Below are positions 35,024-44,432 of a stretch of DNA of 64,000 nucleotides, piece after piece. The stretch lies in the NCBI RefSeq assembly GCF_014196225.1, contig NZ_JACIDI010000017.1, positions 1-64,000 on the forward strand, given 5' to 3'. Below the pieces are notes generated by a model. The model saw only the letters and a program-made list of their open reading frames with translations. It searched no databases and was not told where the DNA came from. The stretch's first letter is position 1. Every line of letters starts with the position of its first letter. A program made the translations under genes and the position numbers. This DNA comes from Bacteroides pyogenes (GTDB taxonomy: Bacteria; Bacteroidota; Bacteroidia; Bacteroidales; Bacteroidaceae).

Positions 35024-38000
35024 ATGAATTATTATCGATTTAAAGCTTTTCTTTTTATGTTTTTTAGCTGTTTTGTTATACAGACAGCGCTTTTTGCCCA
35101 GAGCAACGCCAAAATAACAATAAAAAAGAAGAATATTACGTTGCAGGAGGCTTTACAACAAATAGAAAAACAATCAACTTACCTGGTAGCCTTTAATGAA
35201 TCTAAACTGGAAAAAACCAAACGGGTCGATTTGGATATCAACGGCGAATCGCTTGACAAAGCCCTTTCCGCTATTCTGTCAGGAACCGGGTTCTCTTACA
35301 AAATCAAAGACAATTATATCATGATTGTTCCGCAAGCCAAGCCTGTGGGCGAAAAGAAAACTGTGACGGGAGTGGTGAAAGATGTTCACAATGAACCGAT
35401 AATTGGAGCCACTGTCTCGGTTAAAGGCACAGGAAGCGGAACAGTGACTGATCTTGATGGAAACTTCTCTCTTGCCAATGTGCGTAAGGGGGATATTTTA
35501 GTGGTGTCTTTTGTCGGATATCAGACCAAAGAGTTTGCTTGGAACGGAGAGAAATTGAATATTGTCTTATCCGATGATGCCAAGGTGCTGGATGAAGTAG
35601 TTGTAACTGCTCTCGGTATTAAACGCTCTGAGAAGACATTGAGCTATAATGTTCAGAAAATCAGTAATGAGGCACTAACTACAGTGAAAGATGCCAACTT
35701 TATCAATTCGTTGAATGGTAAGGTGGCGGGTGTAAATATCACTCGTTCTTCTTCGGGAGTCGGTGGAGCTACAAGTGTTGTTATGCGTGGCTCCAAGTCT
35801 ATCTCAGGTACTAATAATGTACTCTATGTAGTAGACGGTATGCCTATTGGTAATGCCAATCGTGCAGGTGACGGTAGTGAATACGGACGTCCCGGAGGCG
35901 GAGAAGGTATTTCCGACTTTAACCCTGAAGATATTGAGTCTATCTCCGTTCTGACCGGTCCGTCTGCTGCTGCCCTTTATGGCGCTGCTGCCGCTAATGG
36001 GGTAATTATCATCAATACCAAAAAAGGAGCGGCCGGTGCTTTGAAAGTAAACTTCTCTTCCAATACGGAGTTTCTCACTGCCGGTGTAATGCCCGAGTTT
36101 CAAAATACCTATGGTACGGAGAAAGATACTTATCGCAGTTGGGGTGAAAAACTTGCGACACCTTCTAAATTCAACCCTAAAGATTTTTTCCAAACCGGTT
36201 ACAGTACGATTAACTCGTTGAATATTTCCGGCGGTACGGAGAAAAATCAAACGTTTATTTCTGTTGCGACTACTCATTCGGAAGGAATTATCCCTAATAA
36301 TGAATACTATAGATATAATTTCAGCGGTCGCAACACTTCAAACTACTTTGATAACAAACTACACCTTGACATCGGTGCGAGCTACATCGTTCAGGGAGAC
36401 CAGAACATGATGTCGGGAGGGCGTTACTTTAACCCGCTTCGTCCTTTATATCTTTTCCCACGCGGGGATGACTTTGAGAGAGTAAAAGTATGGGAGCGCT
36501 ATGACTTGGAACGTCGTTTCCCTACTCAGTACTGGCCTTATGGAACTCAGGGAGAAGACTTTGAAAATCCGTATTGGATCATCAACCGCGAAATGTTCAC
36601 GAGCCGCAAACACCGCTACATGTTTAATGCTCGTGCGCAATACGATATCTTCGATTGGCTGAATGTGGCCGGTCGCGTACGCTTGGACAACACTTATAAC
36701 ACCATTAAGAATAAGTTTTATGCAACGACAAATCCTTTGTTTACAGGTGATGTCAATCTGGAAAGCGCCAAGGGAAGTTTCGGACTTACTGAGCAACGCT
36801 ATAACCAAACGTATGCAGACTTTATGGTGAATGTTAACAAAAGATGGGAAAATGATTATTCGTTGACTGCCAATGTCGGTACCAGCTTTGAAGACCACCA
36901 TACGACGGGAGTTAGCGTCGGAGGTCGTTTGAAGACCGTACCCAATCTCTTCTCTACGGCCAATGTCGATCCCGATGTTACCGGTGGAGGCGGTCAGGAA
37001 TATCGCAGGACACGGAATGTCGCTTTATTTGCCAGCACGGAATTCGGATGGAAAAACATGCTGTTCTTGACTGCTACCGGACGCCTTGACTGGGCTTCGC
37101 AATTGGTGAGCAACGGAAAGACTCCTGTAATTCCATATCCTTCGATCGGACTTTCGGGCATCCTCTCCGAGATGATGAAAATGCCGGAATTTATTTCATA
37201 CCTGAAGCTTCGCATGTCGTTCACAGAAGTCGGTTCGCCGATTTCACAGTTAGGTATTACTCCCGGTACCATTACCTATAATATGTCGGGTGGTAAGGTG
37301 ACTCCTATATCTACTTATCCTTATCCTGATTTCCGCCCGGAGCGTACCCGCTCGTGGGAAGCAGGTTTGAATGCACGCTTGTTCGACGGAAAAGTCAGCT
37401 TTGATGCTACTGTTTATCAATCTAATACATATAATCAGACTTTTATCCAGAATATGTCAGACGGTTCGGGTTATACAGGCTTCTATGTGCAAGCCGGAGA
37501 TATTCGCAACCGAGGTATCGAACTTGCTATCGGATTCGAAAATACATGGAGAAATGTACGTTTCAGTTCTAACCTTACTTATACGAGAAACGTGAATAGG
37601 ATTATGGAACTTGTGAAAGGATACAAGAATCCCATAGACGGCTCTGTGTTCGATATCAACGTATTGACTTCTCCTAAATATATGCGTCCGGGTGATTCTA
37701 TGAATGATATCTTTGTCCAGGGGATTTTGGTGAAAGGGAAAGACGGTAAGCTGATTGAAGAAGGAGATGGCTACAGAATAGACAAGTCACAACGATTGAA
37801 AGTAGGCTCTTCGGCTCCGGATTTTATGATGGGATGGAATAATACAGTGAACTTGTATGGTGTAAATATCAATTTCCTGATTTCTGCGCGTGTAGGCGGT
37901 CATGTAACATCGGCTACACAAGCCATGATGGACAGTTATGGTGTATCTAAGGTGACGGCCGATGCCCGTGATGCAGGAGGTGTTATGATAGACGGTCATA

Positions 38001-38308
38001 CATATGATGCTAAACGCTATTATACCACTATTGGTCAGAACAGACTTGGCGCCTATTACTTGTATGATGCTACCAATATAAAATTGCAGGAACTTTCAAT
38101 TGGCTACAGTCTACCTAAGAAATGGTTTGGAAATGTTCTGTCTGATATGACAGTTTCACTTATTGGCCGTAACTTGTTCAGTATATATAGAGCGGCACCT
38201 TATGACTCGGATATGGTCGGAGGAACTGGTACTTATTCTGCCGGGGGCGATAACTTCATGCCTCCAAGCATGAGGAGTTTTGGGTTTAATATTAAGATCG
38301 GACTATAA
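35024..38308 (+). CDS. SusC-type TonB-dependent outer-membrane transporter with STN domain
   Basis: The 1094-residue protein has a signal peptide ending FALFAQ-like (TALFAQ, about 1-26). An STN signalling domain (about 27-103) has NITLQEALQQIEKQS and GESLDKALSAIL. Next is a carboxypeptidase-D-like barrel extension (about 118-195; GVVKDVHNEPIIGATVSVKG), a LDEVVVTALG TonB box, the plug (about 205-330) with LYVVDGMPIGNANR and GPSAAALYGAAAANGVIIINTKKG, then the barrel ending in FGFNIKIGL. It imports oligosaccharides with the SusD partner encoded next. The STN domain indicates signalling to the adjacent FecR. The gene is noticeably richer in A/T third positions than the men genes. Confidence 0.95.
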   Translation: MNYYRFKAFLFMFFSCFVIQTALFAQSNAKITIKKKNITLQEALQQIEKQSTYLVAFNESKLEKTKRVDLDINGESLDKALSAILSGTGFSYKIKDNYIMIVPQAKPVGEKKTVTGVVKDVHNEPIIGATVSVKGTGSGTVTDLDGNFSLANVRKGDILVVSFVGYQTKEFAWNGEKLNIVLSDDAKVLDEVVVTALGIKRSEKTLSYNVQKISNEALTTVKDANFINSLNGKVAGVNITRSSSGVGGATSVVMRGSKSISGTNNVLYVVDGMPIGNANRAGDGSEYGRPGGGEGISDFNPEDIESISVLTGPSAAALYGAAAANGVIIINTKKGAAGALKVNFSSNTEFLTAGVMPEFQNTYGTEKDTYRSWGEKLATPSKFNPKDFFQTGYSTINSLNISGGTEKNQTFISVATTHSEGIIPNNEYYRYNFSGRNTSNYFDNKLHLDIGASYIVQGDQNMMSGGRYFNPLRPLYLFPRGDDFERVKVWERYDLERRFPTQYWPYGTQGEDFENPYWIINREMFTSRKHRYMFNARAQYDIFDWLNVAGRVRLDNTYNTIKNKFYATTNPLFTGDVNLESAKGSFGLTEQRYNQTYADFMVNVNKRWENDYSLTANVGTSFEDHHTTGVSVGGRLKTVPNLFSTANVDPDVTGGGGQEYRRTRNVALFASTEFGWKNMLFLTATGRLDWASQLVSNGKTPVIPYPSIGLSGILSEMMKMPEFISYLKLRMSFTEVGSPISQLGITPGTITYNMSGGKVTPISTYPYPDFRPERTRSWEAGLNARLFDGKVSFDATVYQSNTYNQTFIQNMSDGSGYTGFYVQAGDIRNRGIELAIGFENTWRNVRFSSNLTYTRNVNRIMELVKGYKNPIDGSVFDINVLTSPKYMRPGDSMNDIFVQGILVKGKDGKLIEEGDGYRIDKSQRLKVGSSAPDFMMGWNNTVNLYGVNINFLISARVGGHVTSATQAMMDSYGVSKVTADARDAGGVMIDGHTYDAKRYYTTIGQNRLGAYYLYDATNIKLQELSIGYSLPKKWFGNVLSDMTVSLIGRNLFSIYRAAPYDSDMVGGTGTYSAGGDNFMPPSMRSFGFNIKIGL

Positions 38309-38332
38309 TTATAACGCAGAAATAATAATCAT

Positions 38333-39943
38333 ATGAATAATAGAAGAAATATATTTAAGTCGGTGATGGCAGCATGCTTCGGCTTGCTAATGTTTTCATC
38401 TTGTACCGATAACTTCGAAGATATAAATAAGAATCCGCTTTTACCTGATGATGAAATGTTGGGAAAAGATGGAGTACTAAACGGAACGTTTCTTCCTACT
38501 CTTCAATTTGCTCCTATTCATACAGGAACGGGTGGGACGGACTTTGTGAATGATTATCAGGTTACGAATAATCTGACCTCAGACAGCTGGATGGGTTATA
38601 TGGCGCCTCGCGACGCAAAATGGCCCGGAAGAAACCTTTCTCAATTCTTTTTTGATGAAGGATGGACTAATGGAACTTTCGCAGCTGGTATTTCTCAGAT
38701 TTTTTCTCCTTGGATTCAGCTTAAGAAACTGAACTATGATGTGAAAAACAAGAATCTTGAAATATGGTCTATCGCTCAGATATCTAAGATTATGGGATTG
38801 CATAGAACTACCGATAAGTATGGAGCTATTCCATATTTTAATGTAGGAAGCGGTTCATTTAAAGTTACTTATGACTCTCAGGAGGCAATCTATAAATCAT
38901 TTTTTACAGAGTTGGAAGAAGCTGTTAACCATCTATATGCTTTCAGTCAGGCTACTCCTATTGTACCGAAGGCATCGGATGTGGTATATGAAGGTAACGC
39001 TTTGAAATGGGCAAAGCTGGGTAACTCTCTTATGCTCCGTTTGGCTATGCGACTGCGTTATGTAGATGCCGATTTATCAAGAACTTGGGCAGAAAAGGCC
39101 ATGAATCATAAAGCCGGAATGATTGAGACAGTAGCCGATATTGCCAAGCTGGAGTATGGGGCAGGATTTAAAACGAAAAATGCTCTTTTTACTATTAAAG
39201 GGTCGTATAATGATACCCGGATAGGAGCTACTATTCAGTGTTATCTTAAAGGTTTTGCAGATCCACGTATTAATAGTTATTTTGAGGGAAATACAAATAT
39301 AGCTGTACCGCCTGCAATACCTCCTACTGGAGATGCATATAATGAAGCTGCTAAGCCCAATGTGGAAGAGTTTTCTCCAACCTATTGGTTTAAGGCTTCG
39401 GAGACAGCATTTCTGCAAGCGGAGGCTGCTTTGGTAGGCTACAATACAAACGGACGGAAAGCAAAAGATCTTTACGAAAAGGGTATTCGCCTTTCTTTTG
39501 AAGAAAATGGCATTTCGGATGGCGTAGAGCAATATCTTCAAGGAACTACTACTCCTGCTTCTTTTGTGGATTCAAAGAAACCTCAATATAGCGCAACATC
39601 TCCTTCTAATGTAACGGTGGCATGGAACGACGGTTTGCCAGAAGAAGAAAAGTTGGAAAAAATTATAGTGCAAAAATATCTGGCTATCTTTCCTGATGGT
39701 ATGGAAGCTTGGAGTGAATGGAGGCGTACAGGATACCCGAAACTTATTCCTGCTAACACTAATATCTCAAACATGGGAGTTATTACTTCTGATGGGCATA
39801 AAGATGGCGTGCGCTGTTGGCCTTATCCTCAAAAGGAGATGACTGAAAACGGAGTCAATGTTCAAGATGCTATAACTAAATATAGAGGTGGGGCCAACTC
39901 TGCCAATGTAAATGTTTGGTGGGATGTTAAGATTAAAAAGTAA
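38333..39943 (+). CDS. SusD/RagB-type glycan-binding lipoprotein
   Basis: A 536-residue surface lipoprotein. The signal peptide ends LLMFSSC (Cys24), followed by the DNFEDINKNP block typical of the SusD-like family 2 (RagB/SusD, nutrient-binding). Helical TPR-like segments (EALKWAKLGNSLMLRLAMRL, KASETAFLQAEAALVG) form the usual scaffold. The C-terminal part has QKYLAIFPDGMEAWSEWRRTG, a strong family signature. It acts as lid of the SusC transporter. It starts 24 bases after susC and is followed by a GH18 gene 39 bases later. Confidence 0.94.
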   Translation: MNNRRNIFKSVMAACFGLLMFSSCTDNFEDINKNPLLPDDEMLGKDGVLNGTFLPTLQFAPIHTGTGGTDFVNDYQVTNNLTSDSWMGYMAPRDAKWPGRNLSQFFFDEGWTNGTFAAGISQIFSPWIQLKKLNYDVKNKNLEIWSIAQISKIMGLHRTTDKYGAIPYFNVGSGSFKVTYDSQEAIYKSFFTELEEAVNHLYAFSQATPIVPKASDVVYEGNALKWAKLGNSLMLRLAMRLRYVDADLSRTWAEKAMNHKAGMIETVADIAKLEYGAGFKTKNALFTIKGSYNDTRIGATIQCYLKGFADPRINSYFEGNTNIAVPPAIPPTGDAYNEAAKPNVEEFSPTYWFKASETAFLQAEAALVGYNTNGRKAKDLYEKGIRLSFEENGISDGVEQYLQGTTTPASFVDSKKPQYSATSPSNVTVAWNDGLPEEEKLEKIIVQKYLAIFPDGMEAWSEWRRTGYPKLIPANTNISNMGVITSDGHKDGVRCWPYPQKEMTENGVNVQDAITKYRGGANSANVNVWWDVKIKK

Positions 39944-39982
39944 TAATTTTGTATGATGTTTAATACTTTAATAAATAGTTTT

Positions 39983-41092
39983 ATGGCTTATTTAAATAAA
40001 AAAATATATGGTATGATGGTAGCTGTCGGCTTGCTGGCTATTGTTTCATGTACCGATATCACTCCTATCGATGTGGATGACATTCCACAAGAAGAGTTAT
40101 TTAAAAGAGATTCTAAGAAATGGGCTGAAGAAGAAGAGGCCTTAAAAAAGAATAAGGCAGATTCGGCAGCTATCGCAGAAGAAAACAAAAGACTTCGCGA
40201 AGCGTATTTAGCTGATTTACGTGAGTATAAGAAGAGTAAACATATGGTTATGTTCGGTTGGTTTGCTTATTGGAATCCGACTTCGCCTGATAATACTTTC
40301 TCGCTTGACCATTTACCGGATAGCGTTGATTTTGTTTCCAATTGGGGAGCTTCGTGGAACTTAAGTGAGGAGAAAAAAGCCCAACTTGCTAGACTCCATG
40401 AGAAAGGAACAAGAATGACTGTCGGATGGATCATTGAGAACATCGGCGACGGGCTGAGCAATAAACCTGAAGGAGGATGGTCTAACGAGCCTTATATAGC
40501 GATCGAACAGTACGCAAAAGCAATCTGTGATTCTATTGAAAAATATGGTTACGATGGTATAGATATTGATTATGAACCGCAATTCGCTTCTCCTTTTAAA
40601 CCGGGAATGCATTGTGGGGATTGGTCTGATCCTTGGGAAAAGAATAAAGCTTTGATTTCTTGTAGCCGTACTTCCAATAAGGAGTATGAGAACCATTTTT
40701 TTAAGAAAATCAGAGAATTCCTGCCTGAAGAAAAAATGTTGAATATCAATGGCTCTATCGGATGGATTGATCCGAAGGTAGCCGATTTGTTCGATTATTT
40801 TGTGTTCCAGTCGTATAACGGAACCGGAGGAAGCTGGGTATCGACTGCAAATACACTGATGCAGCAGCAGCCAAAGGTTAAACCGGAACAGTTTATTTAT
40901 ACCGAATCATTCCAAACCAGTCCCAATAACGCTAATGATTTCTCGAGATACGTAAAACTTGTGACTCAAAACCTTAAAGGTAAAGCCGGAGGAATAGGTG
41001 CATTTCACATCAATGAAGACTATTTGTACGGTCCGGATTATAAAAACGTGAAAGCCGCGATTTCTGCAATGAATCCTCCATTTAATAATTAA
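39983..41092 (+). CDS. GH18 family glycosidase lipoprotein (endo-beta-N-acetylglucosaminidase-like)
   Basis: A 369-residue surface lipoprotein. The signal peptide ends LLAIVSC (Cys23); start ATG 39983 is chosen for its compact signal, with ATG 39953 as alternative. A charged helical linker (about 40-85) leads into a barrel with the GH18 motif YDGIDIDYEP, D191-x-x-D194-x-D196-x-E198, where Glu is the acid and Asp helps the acetamido group of the substrate. Upstream barrel strands (MVMFGWFAYWNP, FVSNWGASWNL) also fit. The position right after SusD and before two glycan-binding candidates suggests cleavage of N-glycan or other GlcNAc-containing chains at the cell surface. It could instead be a chitinase-like protein. 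Confidence 0.85.
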   Translation: MAYLNKKIYGMMVAVGLLAIVSCTDITPIDVDDIPQEELFKRDSKKWAEEEEALKKNKADSAAIAEENKRLREAYLADLREYKKSKHMVMFGWFAYWNPTSPDNTFSLDHLPDSVDFVSNWGASWNLSEEKKAQLARLHEKGTRMTVGWIIENIGDGLSNKPEGGWSNEPYIAIEQYAKAICDSIEKYGYDGIDIDYEPQFASPFKPGMHCGDWSDPWEKNKALISCSRTSNKEYENHFFKKIREFLPEEKMLNINGSIGWIDPKVADLFDYFVFQSYNGTGGSWVSTANTLMQQQPKVKPEQFIYTESFQTSPNNANDFSRYVKLVTQNLKGKAGGIGAFHINEDYLYGPDYKNVKAAISAMNPPFNN

Positions 41093-41110
41093 TTTAATAG
41101 ATATATCGCT

Positions 41111-42355
41111 ATGAGAAATATATATGCTACTTTAAAATATTGTATATTGATACCCCTCCTCGCTTCTTGTTCCGTTTTAGATGAAGATGGGTTGGCTGAT
41201 GGTGTGGGAGGTAATCCTTCTAATGCTGTCTACATGGGTAATGTTAATCGGACAGGGGTTATTGCCGTGTTGGCTTCAGATCAGGACGGGGCCTCATTTG
41301 CCATCACACCGCGTTTGGCAAACGCTACCGATGTTCCTGTGACTGTAACGGTGGAGGTTGACGTTGCTACGCTTGAAAAATATAATGAGGAAAATGGACT
41401 CAATGTCAGACCCGTAAGCCCGGAAGATATACGTTTTGTTAATGCTGAAGGTGAAGAAGGGGCAGGAAAAATCTCTGCAACCATTAAACCCGGTAACATA
41501 GTGGCTACTATCGAGGGGCGCCTGATGTCTCTTGATGCGACGAAATATCCTTACGATGGCCGTTATGCGATACCCGTAAAAATTACTGATGTCAAAGGTC
41601 CTTTGAAACTATTGTCTTCTCCGGTGACCACTATTGTGAATTTAAACCGGAAAATTAAAACTTCCGTTTTTCATATGCGTGCTCCCGGTGGAGGCGGGTA
41701 TACTATGAGGTTTGCTCCTAAAGTTCCCTATAAGGAAGAAATGAGCGAATGGACTTTCCAATACATTGCCCAGTTCAACAATATTCATGGTAATAACCAA
41801 ACTACAGGCTCGTTGTCGAGCAGTGCAGGCTTTTATAATCGTATTAGTAAAACAGCGGGGCTGCAAGTGAAGAGTGAAGGACGTGACGGAGTAGATACTT
41901 GGACAAATAAGCCTGTAAATGAAGGAGAATGGCTACACGTCAGCTATGTATATCGCAGGAGTGGACTTGTGGGCAAACTATCCGTCTACGTCAATGGAGA
42001 ACTTCAGAAAACATTTACAACTTCTCGTCTTTATATTGATAATAAAGAGGGCTCCGGATGGGGATTTGGCAATGAGAATGTAAGAGACTATTACTTGCGT
42101 GAAGTACGCTATTGGAATAGAGCACTTACAGGAGCTGAGATTTTGGATAAGTATTATCTGCCTGAAGACCCACAGGCTAATGGCTTGGAAGCTTATTTCC
42201 CTATGACAAAGGAATCTTATGATGAAAAAAGCAAAACATTTACCGATCTTACGGGAAAATGGACTTGGACAATTAGAGAAAATGCTGATTATGAGATTAC
42301 GGAAGATGTAGTGTTCCCGGCCCAAAAGTTGAAGATAGAAAAAAACGAAAACTGA
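41111..42355 (+). CDS. DUF1735 plus LamG-like surface glycan-binding lipoprotein
   Basis: A 414-residue lipoprotein with signal ending PLLASC (Cys20). Residues about 35-175 form a DUF1735-type (BT_3987 N-terminal like) immunoglobulin-like domain with FAITPRLANATDVPVTVTVEV. Residues about 190-410 form a concanavalin/LamG-like jelly roll (EWTFQYIAQF, YVYRRSGLVGKLSVYVNGE, REVRYWNRALTGAEILDKYY). No catalytic residues are seen, so it probably binds glycan for the SusC/D complex and the GH18 enzyme. It lies 18 bases after the GH18 gene. Confidence 0.8.
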   Translation: MRNIYATLKYCILIPLLASCSVLDEDGLADGVGGNPSNAVYMGNVNRTGVIAVLASDQDGASFAITPRLANATDVPVTVTVEVDVATLEKYNEENGLNVRPVSPEDIRFVNAEGEEGAGKISATIKPGNIVATIEGRLMSLDATKYPYDGRYAIPVKITDVKGPLKLLSSPVTTIVNLNRKIKTSVFHMRAPGGGGYTMRFAPKVPYKEEMSEWTFQYIAQFNNIHGNNQTTGSLSSSAGFYNRISKTAGLQVKSEGRDGVDTWTNKPVNEGEWLHVSYVYRRSGLVGKLSVYVNGELQKTFTTSRLYIDNKEGSGWGFGNENVRDYYLREVRYWNRALTGAEILDKYYLPEDPQANGLEAYFPMTKESYDEKSKTFTDLTGKWTWTIRENADYEITEDVVFPAQKLKIEKNEN

Positions 42356-42411
42356 TATTGGTTCGGAGAACGAACTCAAAGAGTTTATTTTAATAATAAG
42401 AATTTTATAGT

Positions 42412-43446
42412 ATGAGAAATATATTTAATTTGTCTATTGCAGGGCTGGCTTTACTCGCTGTTGCATGTGATGATCCGAGTGTTGAGATCGTGGAGCAGAA
42501 TAATTCTTATAAACTCGATCCAAATGCGATACATGTCGATATGCCCGAAAAATTTGGTCATAATACTTCTAATCTGATTAGAAATGAAGGTGGTACGGAA
42601 GCTGTACTCTATGCCTCCGAAATAGAAGGAGAGATCCAAATACCTGTTACTGAAATCCCTCTTGTTTTCAAGTTGAAGAGAAAACTTAAACAAGCCACTA
42701 AATTCGTTTTTTCTCCCGATGAGGAATTAATGAAACTTTATACCGGCGTGAAAGAAGGGTTTAAGCCCTTTCCTGAAAATGCTTTCTCAGGTATGGAGTT
42801 TACCATTCCTCCCGGTATTACAGACTATAGAACTACAATAAGACTGCAAGAGGGGATAGCCGGGTTAAATCAAAAACCGGGGTTTCTTTCTTCCTATCGC
42901 TTGAAACCACTTTCGGGAGGTGATGCGGACATCAAAGTATCGGAAGCCTCGAAAGGGTTGTATATCAAACTCAAATTCAGCTTGCTCAAAGATGGGGAAA
43001 ATGTCAGCCTGGCAGAGAGTATAGAAGACGATTGGAATAAGATACCTTCGAATCAGATTACCCCGGAAAGTAATTATCAGGCGGGACGTTTACCTAATAT
43101 CGTAGACGGGCAGAAGTATCCTTGGAGTGCTAATTGGTGGGTACCCGGTGGTGGATCGGAGACGTTGGAACTTGGATTTGCCAAGCAAAAAGTCGCTGGG
43201 GTTGTGTTTTATACAAACAGCAGTTATCAGAAAGTTATCCGTTCCGTTCGGGTCTCGGTGTCAGAGGATGGTGGCGCCACCTATTTTAATCAGGGAGTTG
43301 TACAACCAGAAAGAGCGAGGGTGGTTTATATAGCTTTTGATGAGCCGGTTGAGATTAATAAGATCAAATTCTCGAACTTCGAGTCTTGGAACGCTATGGA
43401 CCCCTATATAGATATCCACGAAGTAGAAGTGTACACGGTGGAGTGA
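42412..43446 (+). CDS. DUF1735 plus discoidin-like surface glycan-binding lipoprotein
   Basis: A 344-residue lipoprotein with signal ending LLAVAC (Cys19). The N-terminal half has a DUF1735-type domain (IPVTEIPLVFKLKRKLKQ, GMEFTIPPGITDYRTTIRLQEG). The C-terminal part (about 225-344) looks like an F5/8 type C (discoidin) domain (ANWWVPGGGSETLELGFAKQ, SVRVSVSEDGGATYF, KFSNFESWNAMDPYIDIHEVEVY). Last gene of the locus, followed by an IS3-type end remnant and a terminator. It probably recognises a different part of the target glycan than its upstream neighbour. Confidence 0.78.
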   Translation: MRNIFNLSIAGLALLAVACDDPSVEIVEQNNSYKLDPNAIHVDMPEKFGHNTSNLIRNEGGTEAVLYASEIEGEIQIPVTEIPLVFKLKRKLKQATKFVFSPDEELMKLYTGVKEGFKPFPENAFSGMEFTIPPGITDYRTTIRLQEGIAGLNQKPGFLSSYRLKPLSGGDADIKVSEASKGLYIKLKFSLLKDGENVSLAESIEDDWNKIPSNQITPESNYQAGRLPNIVDGQKYPWSANWWVPGGGSETLELGFAKQKVAGVVFYTNSSYQKVIRSVRVSVSEDGGATYFNQGVVQPERARVVYIAFDEPVEINKIKFSNFESWNAMDPYIDIHEVEVYTVE

Positions 43447-43450
43447 TTAA

Positions 43451-43472
43451 ACTGTACCCTAAAAGTTGGACA
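43451..43472. mobile_element. Possible IS3/IS150-type inverted-repeat remnant
   Basis: ACTGTACCCTAAAAGTTGGA, followed by CA, resembles the terminal repeat of IS150-group elements (TGTACTG..CCC..AAAGTTGGACA). No transposase or second end was found nearby. It sits directly after the last gene of the glycan locus. Confidence 0.35.
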
Positions 43473-43495
43473 GTAAATTAGTAACTGGTTTTTGA

Positions 43496-43531
43496 GAAAG
43501 AGTCCGGTGCAATACCGGACTCTTTCCTTTT
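43496..43531 (+). terminator. Terminator of the glycan-utilisation operon
   Basis: GAAAGAGTCCGGT (43496-43508) pairs perfectly with ACCGGACTCTTTC (43514-43526) over a 5-base loop, then CTTTT. It can also serve the convergent lipoprotein gene at 43551. Confidence 0.8.
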
Positions 43532-43550
43532 CAGCGGGCATTCTATTCTT

Positions 43551-43994
43551 TTATTGCTTTACCGGCAGGCCTTCGGTAATCCGTTCGAAAACAACAGGTA
43601 TGGAGTCATGCGTCAGTAGCATCATTACGGAGTCGTTAAGTACTTCGAACAATAAAGACGATTCTCCCGTTTTTTCATTTATAAAAAGTGTGTCGCCGTT
43701 CACATTCCATTCTCCCGGACGTGCTTTCCCTCCTCCGTGTTGAAATTCAAAGTATTGGGTCAATCGATGGTCCGGATGGAATGTTACTGTACAAGTTACA
43801 CCGTTGTTTATTTCACTATATTTCCAACTGCCAATCAGTAATTCCTCATAATTCTTACTGTGTTGCTTTTTGTTTTGGCATCCCATTCCTCCTATCAACA
43901 GTAAAAAGCAGTATCCTGCAATGATCATTCTTTTGTTTATCTTTTTTATCCCTGTGATAACTTTTGTTGGTATATTACACCTTTTGGCTTTCAT
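43551..43994 (-). CDS. Small lipocalin-like lipoprotein
   Basis: A 147-residue protein. The start at ATG 43994 gives a basic n-region (KKINKR) before the hydrophobic stretch and a lipobox ending LIGGMGC (Cys39). A shorter start at 43928 has an A-rich upstream but loses the positive charges. The mature part shows LLIGSWKYSEIN, TCTVTFHPDHRL and WNVNGDTLFINEKTGESSLLFEV, the beta pattern of small lipocalin-like domains common in Bacteroides. Function unknown. It converges on the glycan operon and shares its terminator. Confidence 0.7.
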   Translation of the reverse strand: MKAKRCNIPTKVITGIKKINKRMIIAGYCFLLLIGGMGCQNKKQHSKNYEELLIGSWKYSEINNGVTCTVTFHPDHRLTQYFEFQHGGGKARPGEWNVNGDTLFINEKTGESSLLFEVLNDSVMMLLTHDSIPVVFERITEGLPVKQ

Positions 43995-44432
43995 AACATG
44001 CTTTTGAATAAGGGTTAAAACGTATATTTAATAGAGATTGCTAATTTATATAAAAAAAAGACTATGAGTAAAGAATCTGAATAAAAAAATCATCATTCTA
44101 TTTGAATAAGATAGGTATTATGTCGAATAAAGCTTTATCATGCGGACAATCAGTAGACCTGTTTCTTCTCCATAGGTTTAGTTTCCGGTCTTTGTTCCTG
44201 TTTTTTTGTTTATCTCATCTAGCCTGCGCCCTCATGAAAAGAGAAATGCGTCCTTAAGAAGAAGTCCTAAAAGAATACTAAGGAGAATCTAACACAGGTT
44301 CCGGTTGTAAACTCATAGTGAATGATTGGTATTGTCAAACGATTTTCAATGGAGAAAAATTTCGAAAAGTATTGGCTGTAGCCGGAAATGTTTTTTACTT
44401 TTGTGCTTCGATAGAATATTTTTTAAGAAACT
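43995..44432. other. AT-rich spacer with creatininase promoter
   Basis: About 440 bases. Only the promoter at 44372-44403 is recognisable. No protein-coding pattern or RNA structure was seen in the rest. Confidence 0.5.
44372..44403 (+). promoter_or_regulatory. Promoter of the creatininase-family gene
   Basis: TTGG (44372-44375), 20 bases, TACTTTTG (44396-44403), 29 bases before the ATG. Confidence 0.5.
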
